NCBI RefSeq assembly: GCF_900313035.1
Contig: NZ_OMPS01000011.1
Coordinates: forward strand, 57,542-121,541
Source: Ruegeria sp. EL01
GTDB lineage: Bacteria; Pseudomonadota; Alphaproteobacteria; Rhodobacterales; Rhodobacteraceae
DNA length: 64,000 nt
Direction of reading: 5' to 3'
A program made the position numbers and the translations under genes. Position 1 is the stretch's first letter, and the number at the start of each line of letters is the position of its first letter. Positions 44,601-53,617 of the stretch are shown piece by piece. Below the pieces are notes generated by a model. That model searched no databases, was not told the origin of the DNA, and saw only the letters and a list, made by a program, of their open reading frames with translations.

Positions 44601-45098
44601 AGGACCGACCTGCAACAAGATATGGGCCAATTGCTCACGCTGCGCGATGCGGCCGAACACGACGCCTTCCTGTTGAAAGCTTTGGCGTCTGATGCGGACC
44701 GGTTCGTGATCGTCAGCCCATGGATCATTGCCTCGACGATGCAACGCGTAGGTCTGCTCGACGGTTTGCGCGATGCCGCGGCGCGCGGGGCTGACATCAA
44801 TATCTTCGCTGATCCAAAGTTGAATGAGGCCCGAAACAGTGATGGTGTCAGCCAACTGGAAGCTGCAGAGCGTGCGCTGTCCGATCTCGGCATCAAACTG
44901 CACAAGACCAGGCAACTGCACAGCAAGATCGTGGCGATCGGCACAAACCAGCTTTGCATTGGCTCATACAACTGGCTGAGTGCGGATCGGCAAGGAAAAT
45001 ACGCCCGCCATGAGACTTCGCTCGTTTACCAAGGGCAGCGTTTGAAGAAAGAGATCGAAGTGATCACCGACAGTCTGCGGCAGAGGGAGGTCGGATGA
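41664..45098 (+). CDS. SF1 helicase (AAA_11/12) fused to a PLD-type nuclease domain
   Basis: 1144 residues. Walker A VNGPPGTGKTTMLLS is near residue 273; a long helical insertion follows; the Walker B/DEAx motif LLIVDEAGQVLPEVAAAS is near 676, VIGDTQQIEPIS near 702, TVGTVHSLQGAERPIVLF near 892 and NVTVSRAKDSFLVFGD near 931, which together are an Upf1-like SF1 helicase. From about 1010 a phospholipase D-like domain follows (DRFVIVSPWIIAS, then HSKIVAIGTNQLCIGSYNWL with the HxK motif near 1085); only one HxK is seen, so a dimer may form the active site. Unwinding plus nuclease activity suggests action on foreign nucleic acid. Its stop overlaps the DUF4238 start by four bases. Confidence 0.85.
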   Translation: MTLNKENILRYWRASLADGALGEGKFRHDDRAKFVSLSQETRRSGKLPPNQVEQIFEGQEKDADTVSVRFWPLVTARKSSHAAAVGDRMPDIVAPVVTEGFVTRQGVITPTRNAIARDVLAPIPQGVFSIGAVEDLDNFLTEHPLLLKEGEPVWTQYLAHCRKMVDSVAQDWPRGDEDYKTIGEGFLETSDGASATVRRILDLYDVLIKEKPDTPLLTQYALPSSSDDRETPDTDCNFGRRLGHSNDKFPLADHQRQVLSCLSDQSSGNVLAVNGPPGTGKTTMLLSAIADAWIRAALAEEEPPVIVAASTNNQAVTNIIDAFGKDYARGEGPFAGRWLPDIKSFGLFLPAASREASASAKYQTERFFQDLESQDYYLKAKRAYLDAAQDAFPELAQPDVRKIVAALHNLIVANVKLLADAESARASLDASRTAVTKTLGSDPDAVEAKLLTTRDLRAADVESMKSVRLAWDKHQAEESFLVSLFGFLPPVARKRVLRARLALEKAGYRKDLSDCREIDAIDGAVMNAVREATDALRNSEAELARAQKLRDALKSAEGNWEKALTALGVAEPLPVEEFAQLDRHADCSIRFRLFLLATHYWEGRWLLAMEKDLTEIVSSHKKNGKAAVVPRWRRRMMLTPCAVSTFASLPGKMTFTKGPIDGFKEHHLLNFIDLLIVDEAGQVLPEVAAASFALAKRALVIGDTQQIEPISSVPGPVDIGNLQDCGILPSDFSSEDLQAISSRGLRTVGGSAMHLAQESCALTPYPELEKGLYLFEHRRCYDEIISYCNALCYKGALQPKRGPAQGDDNLPAIGYLHIDGIATKSSGSRSNAVEARTIAAWLEDNRSSLEAKYKKPLEQIVGVVTPFGRQVREIRQACADHGIDTDPRKGMTVGTVHSLQGAERPIVLFSPVYSKHSDGSFIDKSPSMLNVTVSRAKDSFLVFGDMDVFSNAAPGTPRALLASFLFANENNTLHFQSEPRTDLQQDMGQLLTLRDAAEHDAFLLKALASDADRFVIVSPWIIASTMQRVGLLDGLRDAAARGADINIFADPKLNEARNSDGVSQLEAAERALSDLGIKLHKTRQLHSKIVAIGTNQLCIGSYNWLSADRQGKYARHETSLVYQGQRLKKEIEVITDSLRQREVG

Positions 45099-46021
45099 AC
45101 ACTGGCGCAAAACCGACGCGTCGCTGTCATTGGGTACCCCAGGCATACCTGAAAGGCTTTGCCGCCGATAATCGAAAGTCCCCGAGAATCTGGCGCCTCA
45201 GCAATCAGGCAGGTGAACCTGAGCTGAAACGGATCGACAAGGTCGCCGTTAGAAACCACCTATACACTGTAACTGAAAACGACGGCCGCCGTAACGATGC
45301 TCAGGAAAAGCGTTTCGCGGACCTCGAACAACTTTTTGCGTCGAGGGCCTGGGACAGATTGAGAACGGCTTTCGTTGACCTTTCCGACACATCGATACGC
45401 AAAATGGTCGCACTTCTGGCAGCCACACTCTATGTGCGCAGTCCAGCCAACTTCGACCAGTACAAGCACATACATGCTCGCTTCGTTTCTGAGTTTTCTG
45501 GTCCTCGCGGACTGCCCAACGCAGTCATCATGGATGGCAAACGTTTGGAACTGGACCATTCAGATTGGGAAGACCATGCCAACGCCGATGAAAACGAACT
45601 GAAGCGGAATTGGTTTGAAATTTTGAATTCGTGTGGCGACATCGCCCAGATGTTTCTGGACATGCGGTGGGCAATCATCGCTGCCGACACGCCTGTTTTT
45701 GTGACATCGGACCATCCAATTACCTTCTTACACCCCGATCTGCGGTTTCGTGGGATCAGCAATCCAGAGACTTCTGTTGTTTTTCCACTCAGTCCAACAC
45801 GCGTGCTTTGCATGGACAACCGCCACAGTGAACCCGACAACCAATATTACGAAGCTCAGCACAATGGTGCTGCAGTCAACATGCTGATCTGGCAAAATGC
45901 GCTGGAACATATGTTCTCACACAGAGATCCCCATTCTGTATGCGCGGAGATTCTGGCACTTGAAGAGACCAGCGAGTTTCAAGATGTGACGAAAGAAACC
46001 TACACGGACAAATCACTATGA
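45095..46021 (+). CDS. DUF4238 protein
   Basis: 308 residues with the DUF4238 signature RCHWVPQAYLKGFA at the start and AADTPVFVTSDHPITFLHPD in the second half, followed by VFPLSPTRVLCM. The invariant histidines and aspartates look like a metal or catalytic site, but the family has no known activity. Its ATG overlaps the helicase-PLD stop and its stop overlaps the HNH start, both by four bases, so the three proteins are made together and may form one complex. Confidence 0.8.
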   Translation: MNTGAKPTRRCHWVPQAYLKGFAADNRKSPRIWRLSNQAGEPELKRIDKVAVRNHLYTVTENDGRRNDAQEKRFADLEQLFASRAWDRLRTAFVDLSDTSIRKMVALLAATLYVRSPANFDQYKHIHARFVSEFSGPRGLPNAVIMDGKRLELDHSDWEDHANADENELKRNWFEILNSCGDIAQMFLDMRWAIIAADTPVFVTSDHPITFLHPDLRFRGISNPETSVVFPLSPTRVLCMDNRHSEPDNQYYEAQHNGAAVNMLIWQNALEHMFSHRDPHSVCAEILALEETSEFQDVTKETYTDKSL

Positions 46022-46695
46022 ATAGAAAATCTCTACCCAAGAAGCTGGAAAAAGAGATTTACCAGCAATTCCAGTCACAGTGCCCATTTTGCGGCGAGTC
46101 CGATGTGAACACCCTACAGGTGCACCACATTGTACCTCACGCTCAGGTCCAGGCGCACCACGTAAAGAACCTTCTTCTCACCTGTGCAAATTGCCACCAG
46201 AAAATCGAGAATGACGTGATCGCACAGCGTGAGGTCTATGAGGCAAAATTCGATGCCGAACGGGCTTTTGAAGCCGCTACGGAACAAATGCAAAAGGATG
46301 CTGGCAGTGTTGTATCATTTAGCGGCACAAACACTGGCGTGGTGGCGAATACGGTCAATATGACGACAAAATCAAGCTCGGTGAAGCAGGGCCCAATACC
46401 GGGGACAATTGGCGCCGAATTGGAGCTTCGCAACTATGCCAAGCACCTCATCGACCGGTATCGTGAATTCAAAGAAGCTGACGTCGGCAAAGGCGCAATG
46501 AGGCATGCAGTCCTTTATAGCAGCATCAAACGGAAATTTGGCGCAAAATGGGACCACATCCCCGCCGAGTCCTTCGAAAATCTGGCGGCCTTCCTCCGAG
46601 AGCGTATCGACGGCACGCGTCTGGGAAAGACCCAAAAAGCAAGAGGACAGAAAAACTACTCATCGTTTGAAGAGCACCGCACAAAACCTCTTTGA
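46018..46695 (+). CDS. HNH endonuclease
   Basis: 225 residues. The N-terminal HNH module has zinc ligands in CPFCGES (C22, C25) and CANCHQ (C56, C59), catalytic H36/H37 in LQVHHIVPHA and N51 in VKNLLLTC. The rest is helical with a possible nucleic-acid-binding end (LYSSIKRKFGAKWDHIPAES). Fourth base of the DUF4238 stop overlap gives coupled translation. HNH nucleases are common effectors of anti-phage systems. Complete. Confidence 0.88.
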   Translation: MNRKSLPKKLEKEIYQQFQSQCPFCGESDVNTLQVHHIVPHAQVQAHHVKNLLLTCANCHQKIENDVIAQREVYEAKFDAERAFEAATEQMQKDAGSVVSFSGTNTGVVANTVNMTTKSSSVKQGPIPGTIGAELELRNYAKHLIDRYREFKEADVGKGAMRHAVLYSSIKRKFGAKWDHIPAESFENLAAFLRERIDGTRLGKTQKARGQKNYSSFEEHRTKPL

Positions 46696-46764
46696 CTTTA
46701 GAACCGATAAAAACGATCCATTACCAAACCCACACAGAAAGTTTCTCCAGAATTCCGAACACGT

Positions 46765-48090
46765 ATGGCAAGAAATCCTCATCGTCTGATTCAAGAAGCG
46801 TTATTTGACAATCTGGGCCCACTGTCTGCCCGCGAGCTGCTTGCCATGCCGCGTGACGGATGGGAAAGTTTGCGCTCGGCCCTGACAGACCAACGAAATG
46901 GAAAAGGCGATCTGATCGCACGTTGCGCGGCCTGCCAGGGGCAGATTTACATCACAACGTCCCATGATCGCCCGTTATTTGCGCATTATCAGGGGGCGGA
47001 TCCCCGCTGCCCTTGGTACTCCGGGAAAAACAAACATCCCAACGACGTCCGTGCAAAGCAGTATCGCGGACAACAGGAATCCGTAATGCACCGGCGCATG
47101 TGTGACTTGATTGCGGAATTGGCAGCATTGGACGAACGGTGCGTGAGTACCATGGTCGATGAATATCTTCCTCCGACAGAGAACGCACACGGACGGTATC
47201 CGGATGTACTTGTCGAATGGCGGGATTTCGGCAGATTTGCCGTGGAATATCAAAGATCGCACACATTCCAGACTGAGCTGTCACAACGTTGCATTCACTA
47301 TAACCGGGAAGGCGTACCGCTGCTCTGGCTGTTGTCATCGTTTGAACATGACCGAATTCCGCAAGCTGTGTCTGATGTTGTTCATCGCCACAGAGGTAAT
47401 GCCTTCGTACTTGATCAACATGCAATTTTTGCATCTCGGGAAGAAAACACCTTGGTCTTGAAATGTTACCTCTCGAATGGAGACGGATATGATTCCCCGG
47501 TACTGACCCGGTTCGACGCGTTAAACTTTCCTGACTCGCAGTGCCCATTCTTGGAAGACCGTCTTGCCGGACCATTGTTGGAGCAGATTAAGCAGCGTCG
47601 AAAACCCTATTTCCACGCGTTACGATCCTGGGGCGACAGGATAGATAATCTACCAGTCGATGAACTGACTTCATTTCCCGAACGCAAACGGATAGATCGC
47701 CTTATTGCAGCTGCCTTTTCCATAGTCGCCGAAGCGGCTGGGAAGCCCCAGAATTTTGCCAGTGACCACGAGAACATTAGGGCCATGATGAATACGTTTC
47801 AGAATTCCGGATCGCTTGCCCCCTATGCACTTCTCCTGACAAAACTGATTGAAAACACATCGGTGTGTTCCCTTTTGAAAACCAAGGTAGGAGATCATCT
47901 GCGAAGGTCGATCGAGGGCCATCGCAAAGGGCGTATCGAACAAGTGAAGGAGCGTTCACAGGAATGGAATTTATTGCGTGAACTTCTGCCCGAAGCGCTT
48001 GACCCATTCATCCGACAGCGTCTCATCGATGCAGATGCTCTGCCCTCTTGGGCAAATGTGTCTGACCTCCGCGAGATGCAGGTCTCATAA
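46765..48090 (+). CDS. CoiA-like/DUF6035 nuclease family protein
   Basis: 441 residues. It has an N-terminal zinc-like pair ARCAACQGQIYI followed by PLFAHYQGADPRCPW, and then a restriction-nuclease-like core: YPDVLVEWRDFGRFAVEYQR, in which D and E-x-Q fit the PD-(D/E)xK motif of CoiA-type nucleases. The C-terminal half is helical and unique. It follows the HNH gene by 69 bp on the same strand and probably belongs to the same transcript. Confidence 0.7.
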   Translation: MARNPHRLIQEALFDNLGPLSARELLAMPRDGWESLRSALTDQRNGKGDLIARCAACQGQIYITTSHDRPLFAHYQGADPRCPWYSGKNKHPNDVRAKQYRGQQESVMHRRMCDLIAELAALDERCVSTMVDEYLPPTENAHGRYPDVLVEWRDFGRFAVEYQRSHTFQTELSQRCIHYNREGVPLLWLLSSFEHDRIPQAVSDVVHRHRGNAFVLDQHAIFASREENTLVLKCYLSNGDGYDSPVLTRFDALNFPDSQCPFLEDRLAGPLLEQIKQRRKPYFHALRSWGDRIDNLPVDELTSFPERKRIDRLIAAAFSIVAEAAGKPQNFASDHENIRAMMNTFQNSGSLAPYALLLTKLIENTSVCSLLKTKVGDHLRRSIEGHRKGRIEQVKERSQEWNLLRELLPEALDPFIRQRLIDADALPSWANVSDLREMQVS

Positions 48091-48161
48091 AACACAAACA
48101 TAACCGGCTCTAGAGGGCGTTTTAGGATGACGAATAACTCAGAAGATAATGGTTTAGGTCT

Positions 48162-50912
48162 TTGACGCAAACGACAAGACAACAAAGCCATGTGCTGGAT
48201 CCCGCTCAACTCATTCGGATCGAAGCCGTGCATCGCGGCTTCCTTTTCCAGCACCTTTACACCGTTCAGTGCCTGCTGTCGGCAGCCTCTTTGTCAGCGC
48301 AAAGTATCGAAGTTGAGAACGACGAAGATGTTGAAATTCAGTTCGAGGGTCGACGTGTCTATGTTCAAGTCAAACACCGCAAGGAATCTCTTGCTTGGGG
48401 CGATATCAAAGACACTCTGACGCGTTTTGCAGACCTGCGTTCCGCTCATGTAAGCGGGGGGCGTGATGGCAAGCCAACATTCTTGATCGTCAGCACTGCG
48501 CCGCCTAATAGCCCACTTGCTGCAAAGATCGCGGCGGATGACTGGCCGGCCGATGTACAGGTTGACTGGCCAACGGCCGATCCCGAGGCACGTATCCTGC
48601 CGGCTCCTAGAGCCTCACTTCTCGAAGCGGCTAAAGTGGCCTGCCAGACAGCAGGAAAACTGCCGTTCGCAACCCTGACGCCAGAAACCCTCGTTTGGAA
48701 GCTGGCAGGTCTCGTTTCCCTCGCGGCCACTGGAGAAGATGACAGCCTGGACCACACGTTCAAAGCTGAAGAGCTACCCCGCCTGTTCGAGCAAATGATC
48801 ATGCAGCTGCAGAACTTGCCTATTCCGCCATCTCCTTACCGGGTTCAGGAGCACGAACCAGATCTGCAGACAGGCGCAAGAGTCAGATTGATCGTTAGTT
48901 ACTCCGGGGCCGGCAAGACCTCATGGCTTGCTCAGTCGGCACAACATGCGTCTGGAACCGTCATCTACCTCGACGTAGCTGATACACCCGGCTCTGCCCT
49001 CGCCAACATCATCGCGCGCGAGGTTGCAGGTCGCGTGTTTCAAACGGGCTATCACCTAGGAGAAATCTTTCTGCCTGGCGCCTCCGGGCTAGAGATCCTT
49101 CAGCATCTATCCCGCCGTTTGGCTGAGCAGAACGAGTTCGTCACGGTCGCCCTGGACAATGTTCACAAGCTACCCTCGGATGACGTGTTGGGTGCCATCG
49201 CAGCAGGCCGAGATCTACACTTTGTGCTTCTAGGGCGCCCTGAAGGAGATATCTCTACGCTCGAGGCGGTTCTGGGTGCCCCTCGCGAAACGCTCTTGGG
49301 ATGGGCACCGGACACGGTGGCGGCAGCCGCGCATGATGAGGGCTGCCAGGGTGATGCCGCCGATTGTCAGCACCTAATCGATCTTACGGGTGGCTTACCA
49401 CTCTTCGTTTCGAATGCAATCTCAGTCGCAAAATCAGACTACGGCGGATCGTTGAAGCGGCTATGCGCAGATCTCGCTCGGTCCGCGCACACCAAGGAGA
49501 TCGCTCAAGACCTCATTCTCGGGCGGACCTTTGACCGATTGCCAGAAGCTGTGGCTGATGTCGCCGAATTACTCAGTCTCTGCGATGCTCCCTTAAAACG
49601 CGATGAAATGCGCTCATACATTGCAGCAGCGGGAGACAACAATCCGGCAGTTTTAGACCGTGCCCTTAGACAGCTCGTAAGTCACGGTCTGCTCCAGGTC
49701 TTTGCCGACGATCGGATCAAACTACACGATGCTGCACGTGCTGTGGGCAAGGGGCGGCTGCTTCTGCTGGGTTCCGAGAACGTGAAAGCGCGTCAGAAGG
49801 CGCTCAGGACTGTCGTTCAGAAAAGTCTTATGGACAGTTGGCACCCAGCGAAGCTTTCCCTCTTCTTACGACTGACCGGGGAAACTGGGCGTCTTGATAT
49901 ATTGGTCGACATGGCAACCGATGAGCTTTTCCACGAATTGGGCGTCTGGCCCGAAGTTGAAGCCTTTCTCTTGCAGGGAGTTCAGGACAAATCAGTTCCT
50001 TCCGATCAGCGGCTAAAAGCGCTGGATGCACTTGCATTCGCCGATATCAGGGCTGGTTCCGACCGAGCCGTATCCTGGCTGGATGAAATGGACACTCTCA
50101 TTGAGGCCGACAATCTTGGGTATGAAGAACGGCTGCGTGTCGGCATGAAGCAGATGGGCCTCTTAGCCAACAATGGTGACGAGCGCAGCGCGATGCGTTT
50201 GGTCTCAGACCTTACCCCTATCGTCGAAGATCTCTCTCCAAGTCATCAGCGTGTGTTTCAATACAATGTCGCCTGTGCAGAACTCGCACTGGGTGCCGCA
50301 AATGCCGCAGCCCAACGGGTTCTACCGCTCATAGAGGACTATTATGAGCTGATTGGGCTGACACCGGAAAAGGTAATGGGAAATGATGCGTCAGACTTAG
50401 TGCGGATGCTGAAGGAAGGAACAGATGTTGACGACATCAAGCATCTTGCAGACTCTCTCGATGTTCTCGCCAAGGCTGGAGACATATTGGGACAATCTTC
50501 ACCGTTCACTCGCATTCATGCACTGAAGTTTTACGACTTGGCGCGCGCGCCAGAATCGTTGTTTCGCGTTGGGCAGGATCTCGTGGACCAGTTCATCAGC
50601 AAGCACGACTTCGACGGTGCGCTAAACATGATGGAAACCATTGTTCTACCTCAGCTCCAGCAATGGAAGCCCGCCGCCTACATGATCACAGTGCGTTCTC
50701 ACTACGCGGTCGTCCTGGCCTTTTGCGAACGATATACAGAAGCTGAAGCAGAAATGGCACGCCTTAGACCCTATGAGCCCGGTCTTGCTCCTCTAATACA
50801 ACAAGAGCTCAAAGACCAACGTGAACTGATTGCGCAATTGCGCAAATACGGGCCGCCTCCCAAGTGGGTGCCTGGTCCAACCAGTCTCGAAAGCACCACA
50901 GATCATCCTTAA
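48162..50912 (+). CDS. STAND NTPase with N-terminal nuclease-like domain (Avs/Cap4-like layout)
   Basis: 916 residues. Residues 15-130 look like a Mrr/Cap4-type PD-(D/E)xK domain: VENDEDVEIQFEGRRVYVQV followed by KHRKES, giving D...E-V-K. A P-loop SYSGAGKTSWLAQ is near 245 and a Walker B VALDNVHKLPSD near 325, then winged-helix (KLHDAARAVG) and TPR-like helical repeats to the end, as in STAND ATPases that sense phage proteins and activate the nuclease. The start is a TTG at 48162, because a stop at 48147 closes the frame; a GTG at 48192 is the alternative. The 3' end seems frameshifted before a SEC-C motif. Confidence 0.75.
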   Translation: MTQTTRQQSHVLDPAQLIRIEAVHRGFLFQHLYTVQCLLSAASLSAQSIEVENDEDVEIQFEGRRVYVQVKHRKESLAWGDIKDTLTRFADLRSAHVSGGRDGKPTFLIVSTAPPNSPLAAKIAADDWPADVQVDWPTADPEARILPAPRASLLEAAKVACQTAGKLPFATLTPETLVWKLAGLVSLAATGEDDSLDHTFKAEELPRLFEQMIMQLQNLPIPPSPYRVQEHEPDLQTGARVRLIVSYSGAGKTSWLAQSAQHASGTVIYLDVADTPGSALANIIAREVAGRVFQTGYHLGEIFLPGASGLEILQHLSRRLAEQNEFVTVALDNVHKLPSDDVLGAIAAGRDLHFVLLGRPEGDISTLEAVLGAPRETLLGWAPDTVAAAAHDEGCQGDAADCQHLIDLTGGLPLFVSNAISVAKSDYGGSLKRLCADLARSAHTKEIAQDLILGRTFDRLPEAVADVAELLSLCDAPLKRDEMRSYIAAAGDNNPAVLDRALRQLVSHGLLQVFADDRIKLHDAARAVGKGRLLLLGSENVKARQKALRTVVQKSLMDSWHPAKLSLFLRLTGETGRLDILVDMATDELFHELGVWPEVEAFLLQGVQDKSVPSDQRLKALDALAFADIRAGSDRAVSWLDEMDTLIEADNLGYEERLRVGMKQMGLLANNGDERSAMRLVSDLTPIVEDLSPSHQRVFQYNVACAELALGAANAAAQRVLPLIEDYYELIGLTPEKVMGNDASDLVRMLKEGTDVDDIKHLADSLDVLAKAGDILGQSSPFTRIHALKFYDLARAPESLFRVGQDLVDQFISKHDFDGALNMMETIVLPQLQQWKPAAYMITVRSHYAVVLAFCERYTEAEAEMARLRPYEPGLAPLIQQELKDQRELIAQLRKYGPPPKWVPGPTSLESTTDHP

Positions 50913-51021
50913 ACGCGAAACTCGATCCCTCGAAACTAGGACATACAATTGTTCAAAAACCGGGGGCAACGAATGCCGCCCTTGTGGATCAGGCGAGAAG
51001 TACACGCGATGCCATGATTGA
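50913..51021 (+). pseudogene. Out-of-frame SEC-C motif after the STAND gene
   Basis: In the next frame the sequence reads KTGGNECRPCGSGEKYTRCH and a stop at 51019-51021, an almost complete SEC-C zinc motif (G-x-N-x-x-C-x-P-C-G-S-G-x-K-Y-x-x-C-H), which normally ends a protein. That frame is open through 50830, so one indel between about 50850 and 50912 would join it to the STAND protein. Confidence 0.55.
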
Positions 51022-51151
51022 TGAAGGCCGGGTGCACCTATGGTCAATTCGACCCTATTCTGTAGAACACGCGACTTGATCTGACTTTTTTGCTCTTTTG
51101 GAGCGCAAACAAGGAGTGTCGGTCAAATGAAGCTCAATCTCCCTATTGCCA

Positions 51152-53617
51152 TCAAACTGCCACAACAGCCTGGGCTGACACCAATGCATCAACAACAGCT
51201 TGCACCTCTGCAAAGAGCTCCGCCTGCACTTCTTCAGCATCGATTTCGACGATAAGAGCATATCTGACAGTGGGCAGCTCGCCTTGCAACAGCGTCTTTG
51301 ATTTCCACCAGCCAGAAACAGGATGAACGGCGATAAGATTGCGCCGAGCAAGATCAGAAGCCTTGCATGTCAGTTGATCAATGTGAAGCGATCCGACATC
51401 ACGCCTGTTACGTCCATAGTCCCAGAGATCTTCTTCTGCACTTTGTGGACCATCCGGTTGTTCCGCAAGCTTACTGATACGGGCCATAAATCTTTGTGCA
51501 TTTTCATCTGCTCGGTTCAGTTTGAAACGAAGATTGTGCGAAGCATACCGATATTTGGAACCACGAGAGGCCTCTGACGGGTTGGGTGCAATGAAGGTAC
51601 TCAACGTCACGCGCAATGTGACTTCTGTATTACCAAGTGTCCTCAGTTGCTCAATTGGCCAGGGTAAAGCGAACAGTTTCATTTCGTTGTTGATGTCACC
51701 GCCGGTTTTCTCGGACAAACCATATGGGGTGATCGTGTCCTCAACGATGAGCGTTAAAGCGTTGGACGCACTACGGCGGGCACGATTGAGGTCTGGAACC
51801 CCATATCCATAGCGCTGGAACAGGGTGGCATAGTCGCCTTTGTTTGGCTCGGCTGGGAGGTGCGACATCATTTGAGGCGTCCACCGGGCCGATGATACAT
51901 AGAGCCCGCGCACGGTTTCTGGCCAAAGGCTTGGATATTCGGACCAAAGTTCGGAAATGCCTTTTGCAGCCAATGCGGTCGCCGCACTTGTGTCGTAGGT
52001 AAAGGTAAATGAGCGTAGCGGATAGTTATGGTGCGTCGAGAGCATCGACAACCAACCGTGCCTCATGGGTGGTGGGTAAGCACTTGCAGCCCAATTTCCT
52101 CCTTCTAAGACAACATCCGGTTTGAGCGGCCAGGTCGATGACCAGGATGCTGTCCTAGAAGCGGGTGACAGATCACCAAACGGTGCTAACGGGGTCGCAG
52201 GTTCGCCATTCGGTAGCTGTGTTTTTTCGGTGTATGCTCCGACAGATACCGCATTCCACGCTTGCGCGGGAGACTCGATCTCGTTGTCTTCGTGATCGCA
52301 TCTATTCAAATAGTCGCCGGCTGCAAAGCTGAAGTTATCTGTATTTCCTGCGGAAACAAGCATAAGGCGGGGTTCGTTTGTCATGCCGGATACGCCTGAC
52401 GCCAACTGATCGAGTTCACTTGACCACGAGGTTGGTGCGCCATCATGTGGAGAGTCCTCACTAGTCGTCGTGGTCATGGTGAAAGTTCGGCGACGCAGGT
52501 TGTTTTGCTCTACAGTGTCGACTGCGTTTCGCGTTACGGCGCCGAGAAGATGGTGAGGATTCGCACCAGCATCTGGCAGTAGTTTGACGGATTCCAGACG
52601 GTTTCCAACTCGAACTGGATTGGCTTGACTAAGATTTGGTGTCAGATCGCCAAACAAAGCAAGACCAGCCATCTGTGTCCCATGACCTGTGGTGTCTTCC
52701 ACACTCCAAGCCGGATTTGCAGCATGGCGATCGGCAGCATCAAGCGCAGGTTCAATCAAAGGATGTGCACGACTTACACCAGTATCCATCAAAGTCACAT
52801 ATCCAGGGTTTGGATGTGGAGGGAACTCTGTTCTTTGCAAGAGCTCGTCCACCCATTGGGCTTGTTCCTGCACATTCATCCCATCAAAGAATTCCGCCGT
52901 AACAGTAGGTGCAGCCAGTGCACGAACGCCCCCAATGCGTCGGATTGCATTTGCGAGCGCAACACGTGTGCTATGAACAATAATGACGACATCTTCGGGG
53001 AAAGAAAGCCGCTCCTCACCAATCATTACCCCATATTCTGGTGCGCTTTGCGTAAAACTATCAACTTCACTAGGATCCAGCCAAATTTCCCAATTTGATG
53101 AACCGTTTTCTGCTGGAAACTTCACATCTGGGCTACGCCAAAGGGCACGCAATCCCGCCTCTGTAATAGCTGCTACACTCTGAACGAGATCTGCGTTTTT
53201 TGGCCGGCCGGGAATAACCTCGCCATCTTTTACGCGGTCTTTGGTGTTTTCATGTTGAAATTCACCAACTTTCTTGCGGAGCTTTTCGACACCTTTGGCC
53301 GTTGCAAAAACCGTCGCGCTTTCCTGATTGGTATCGCTCCGCGATCCATCTTCGTAATGCAGAAGCGTCAAATTGCTGGCATCAAGACTTTCGCGTTTCA
53401 AACGTTCGTTTGGGCGCGATTTGACTTCGAGATAAACACCTGGGAGATCACTCTTTTTAATATCTGGAAGAGCGTCGATTGCCTGAAGCAATGCCTGAGC
53501 ATGAGCGGCGCGATTCAGAACATCACTTGGACTTTTTGACCCGCCCCCGCCCTTGGCCTGAAACGGATGCGGCTTGCCCAGATTGCGAAGATGAATGTGT
53601 CGAAGGTTTCTTGCCAA
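51152..53617 (-). CDS. Subtilisin-like (S8) peptidase
   Basis: 821 residues, no signal peptide, so cytoplasmic. Catalytic triad: D near 276 in YVTLMDTGVSRAHP, H near 309 in TGHGTQMAGLALFG, S near 540 in TYDTSAATALAAKG; the oxyanion asparagine may be in LMLVSAGNTDNFSF. The N-terminal 200 residues begin RNLRHIHLRNLGKPHPFQAK and are family-specific; the C-terminal 250 residues are of unknown fold. The start overlaps the 3' end of the AAA ATPase gene by 95 bases, so the two are co-expressed. AAA-plus-S8 pairs recur in bacteria and look like a conflict system in which the ATPase unfolds or licenses targets. Confidence 0.85.
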   Translation of the reverse strand: MARNLRHIHLRNLGKPHPFQAKGGGGSKSPSDVLNRAAHAQALLQAIDALPDIKKSDLPGVYLEVKSRPNERLKRESLDASNLTLLHYEDGSRSDTNQESATVFATAKGVEKLRKKVGEFQHENTKDRVKDGEVIPGRPKNADLVQSVAAITEAGLRALWRSPDVKFPAENGSSNWEIWLDPSEVDSFTQSAPEYGVMIGEERLSFPEDVVIIVHSTRVALANAIRRIGGVRALAAPTVTAEFFDGMNVQEQAQWVDELLQRTEFPPHPNPGYVTLMDTGVSRAHPLIEPALDAADRHAANPAWSVEDTTGHGTQMAGLALFGDLTPNLSQANPVRVGNRLESVKLLPDAGANPHHLLGAVTRNAVDTVEQNNLRRRTFTMTTTTSEDSPHDGAPTSWSSELDQLASGVSGMTNEPRLMLVSAGNTDNFSFAAGDYLNRCDHEDNEIESPAQAWNAVSVGAYTEKTQLPNGEPATPLAPFGDLSPASRTASWSSTWPLKPDVVLEGGNWAASAYPPPMRHGWLSMLSTHHNYPLRSFTFTYDTSAATALAAKGISELWSEYPSLWPETVRGLYVSSARWTPQMMSHLPAEPNKGDYATLFQRYGYGVPDLNRARRSASNALTLIVEDTITPYGLSEKTGGDINNEMKLFALPWPIEQLRTLGNTEVTLRVTLSTFIAPNPSEASRGSKYRYASHNLRFKLNRADENAQRFMARISKLAEQPDGPQSAEEDLWDYGRNRRDVGSLHIDQLTCKASDLARRNLIAVHPVSGWWKSKTLLQGELPTVRYALIVEIDAEEVQAELFAEVQAVVDALVSAQAVVAV

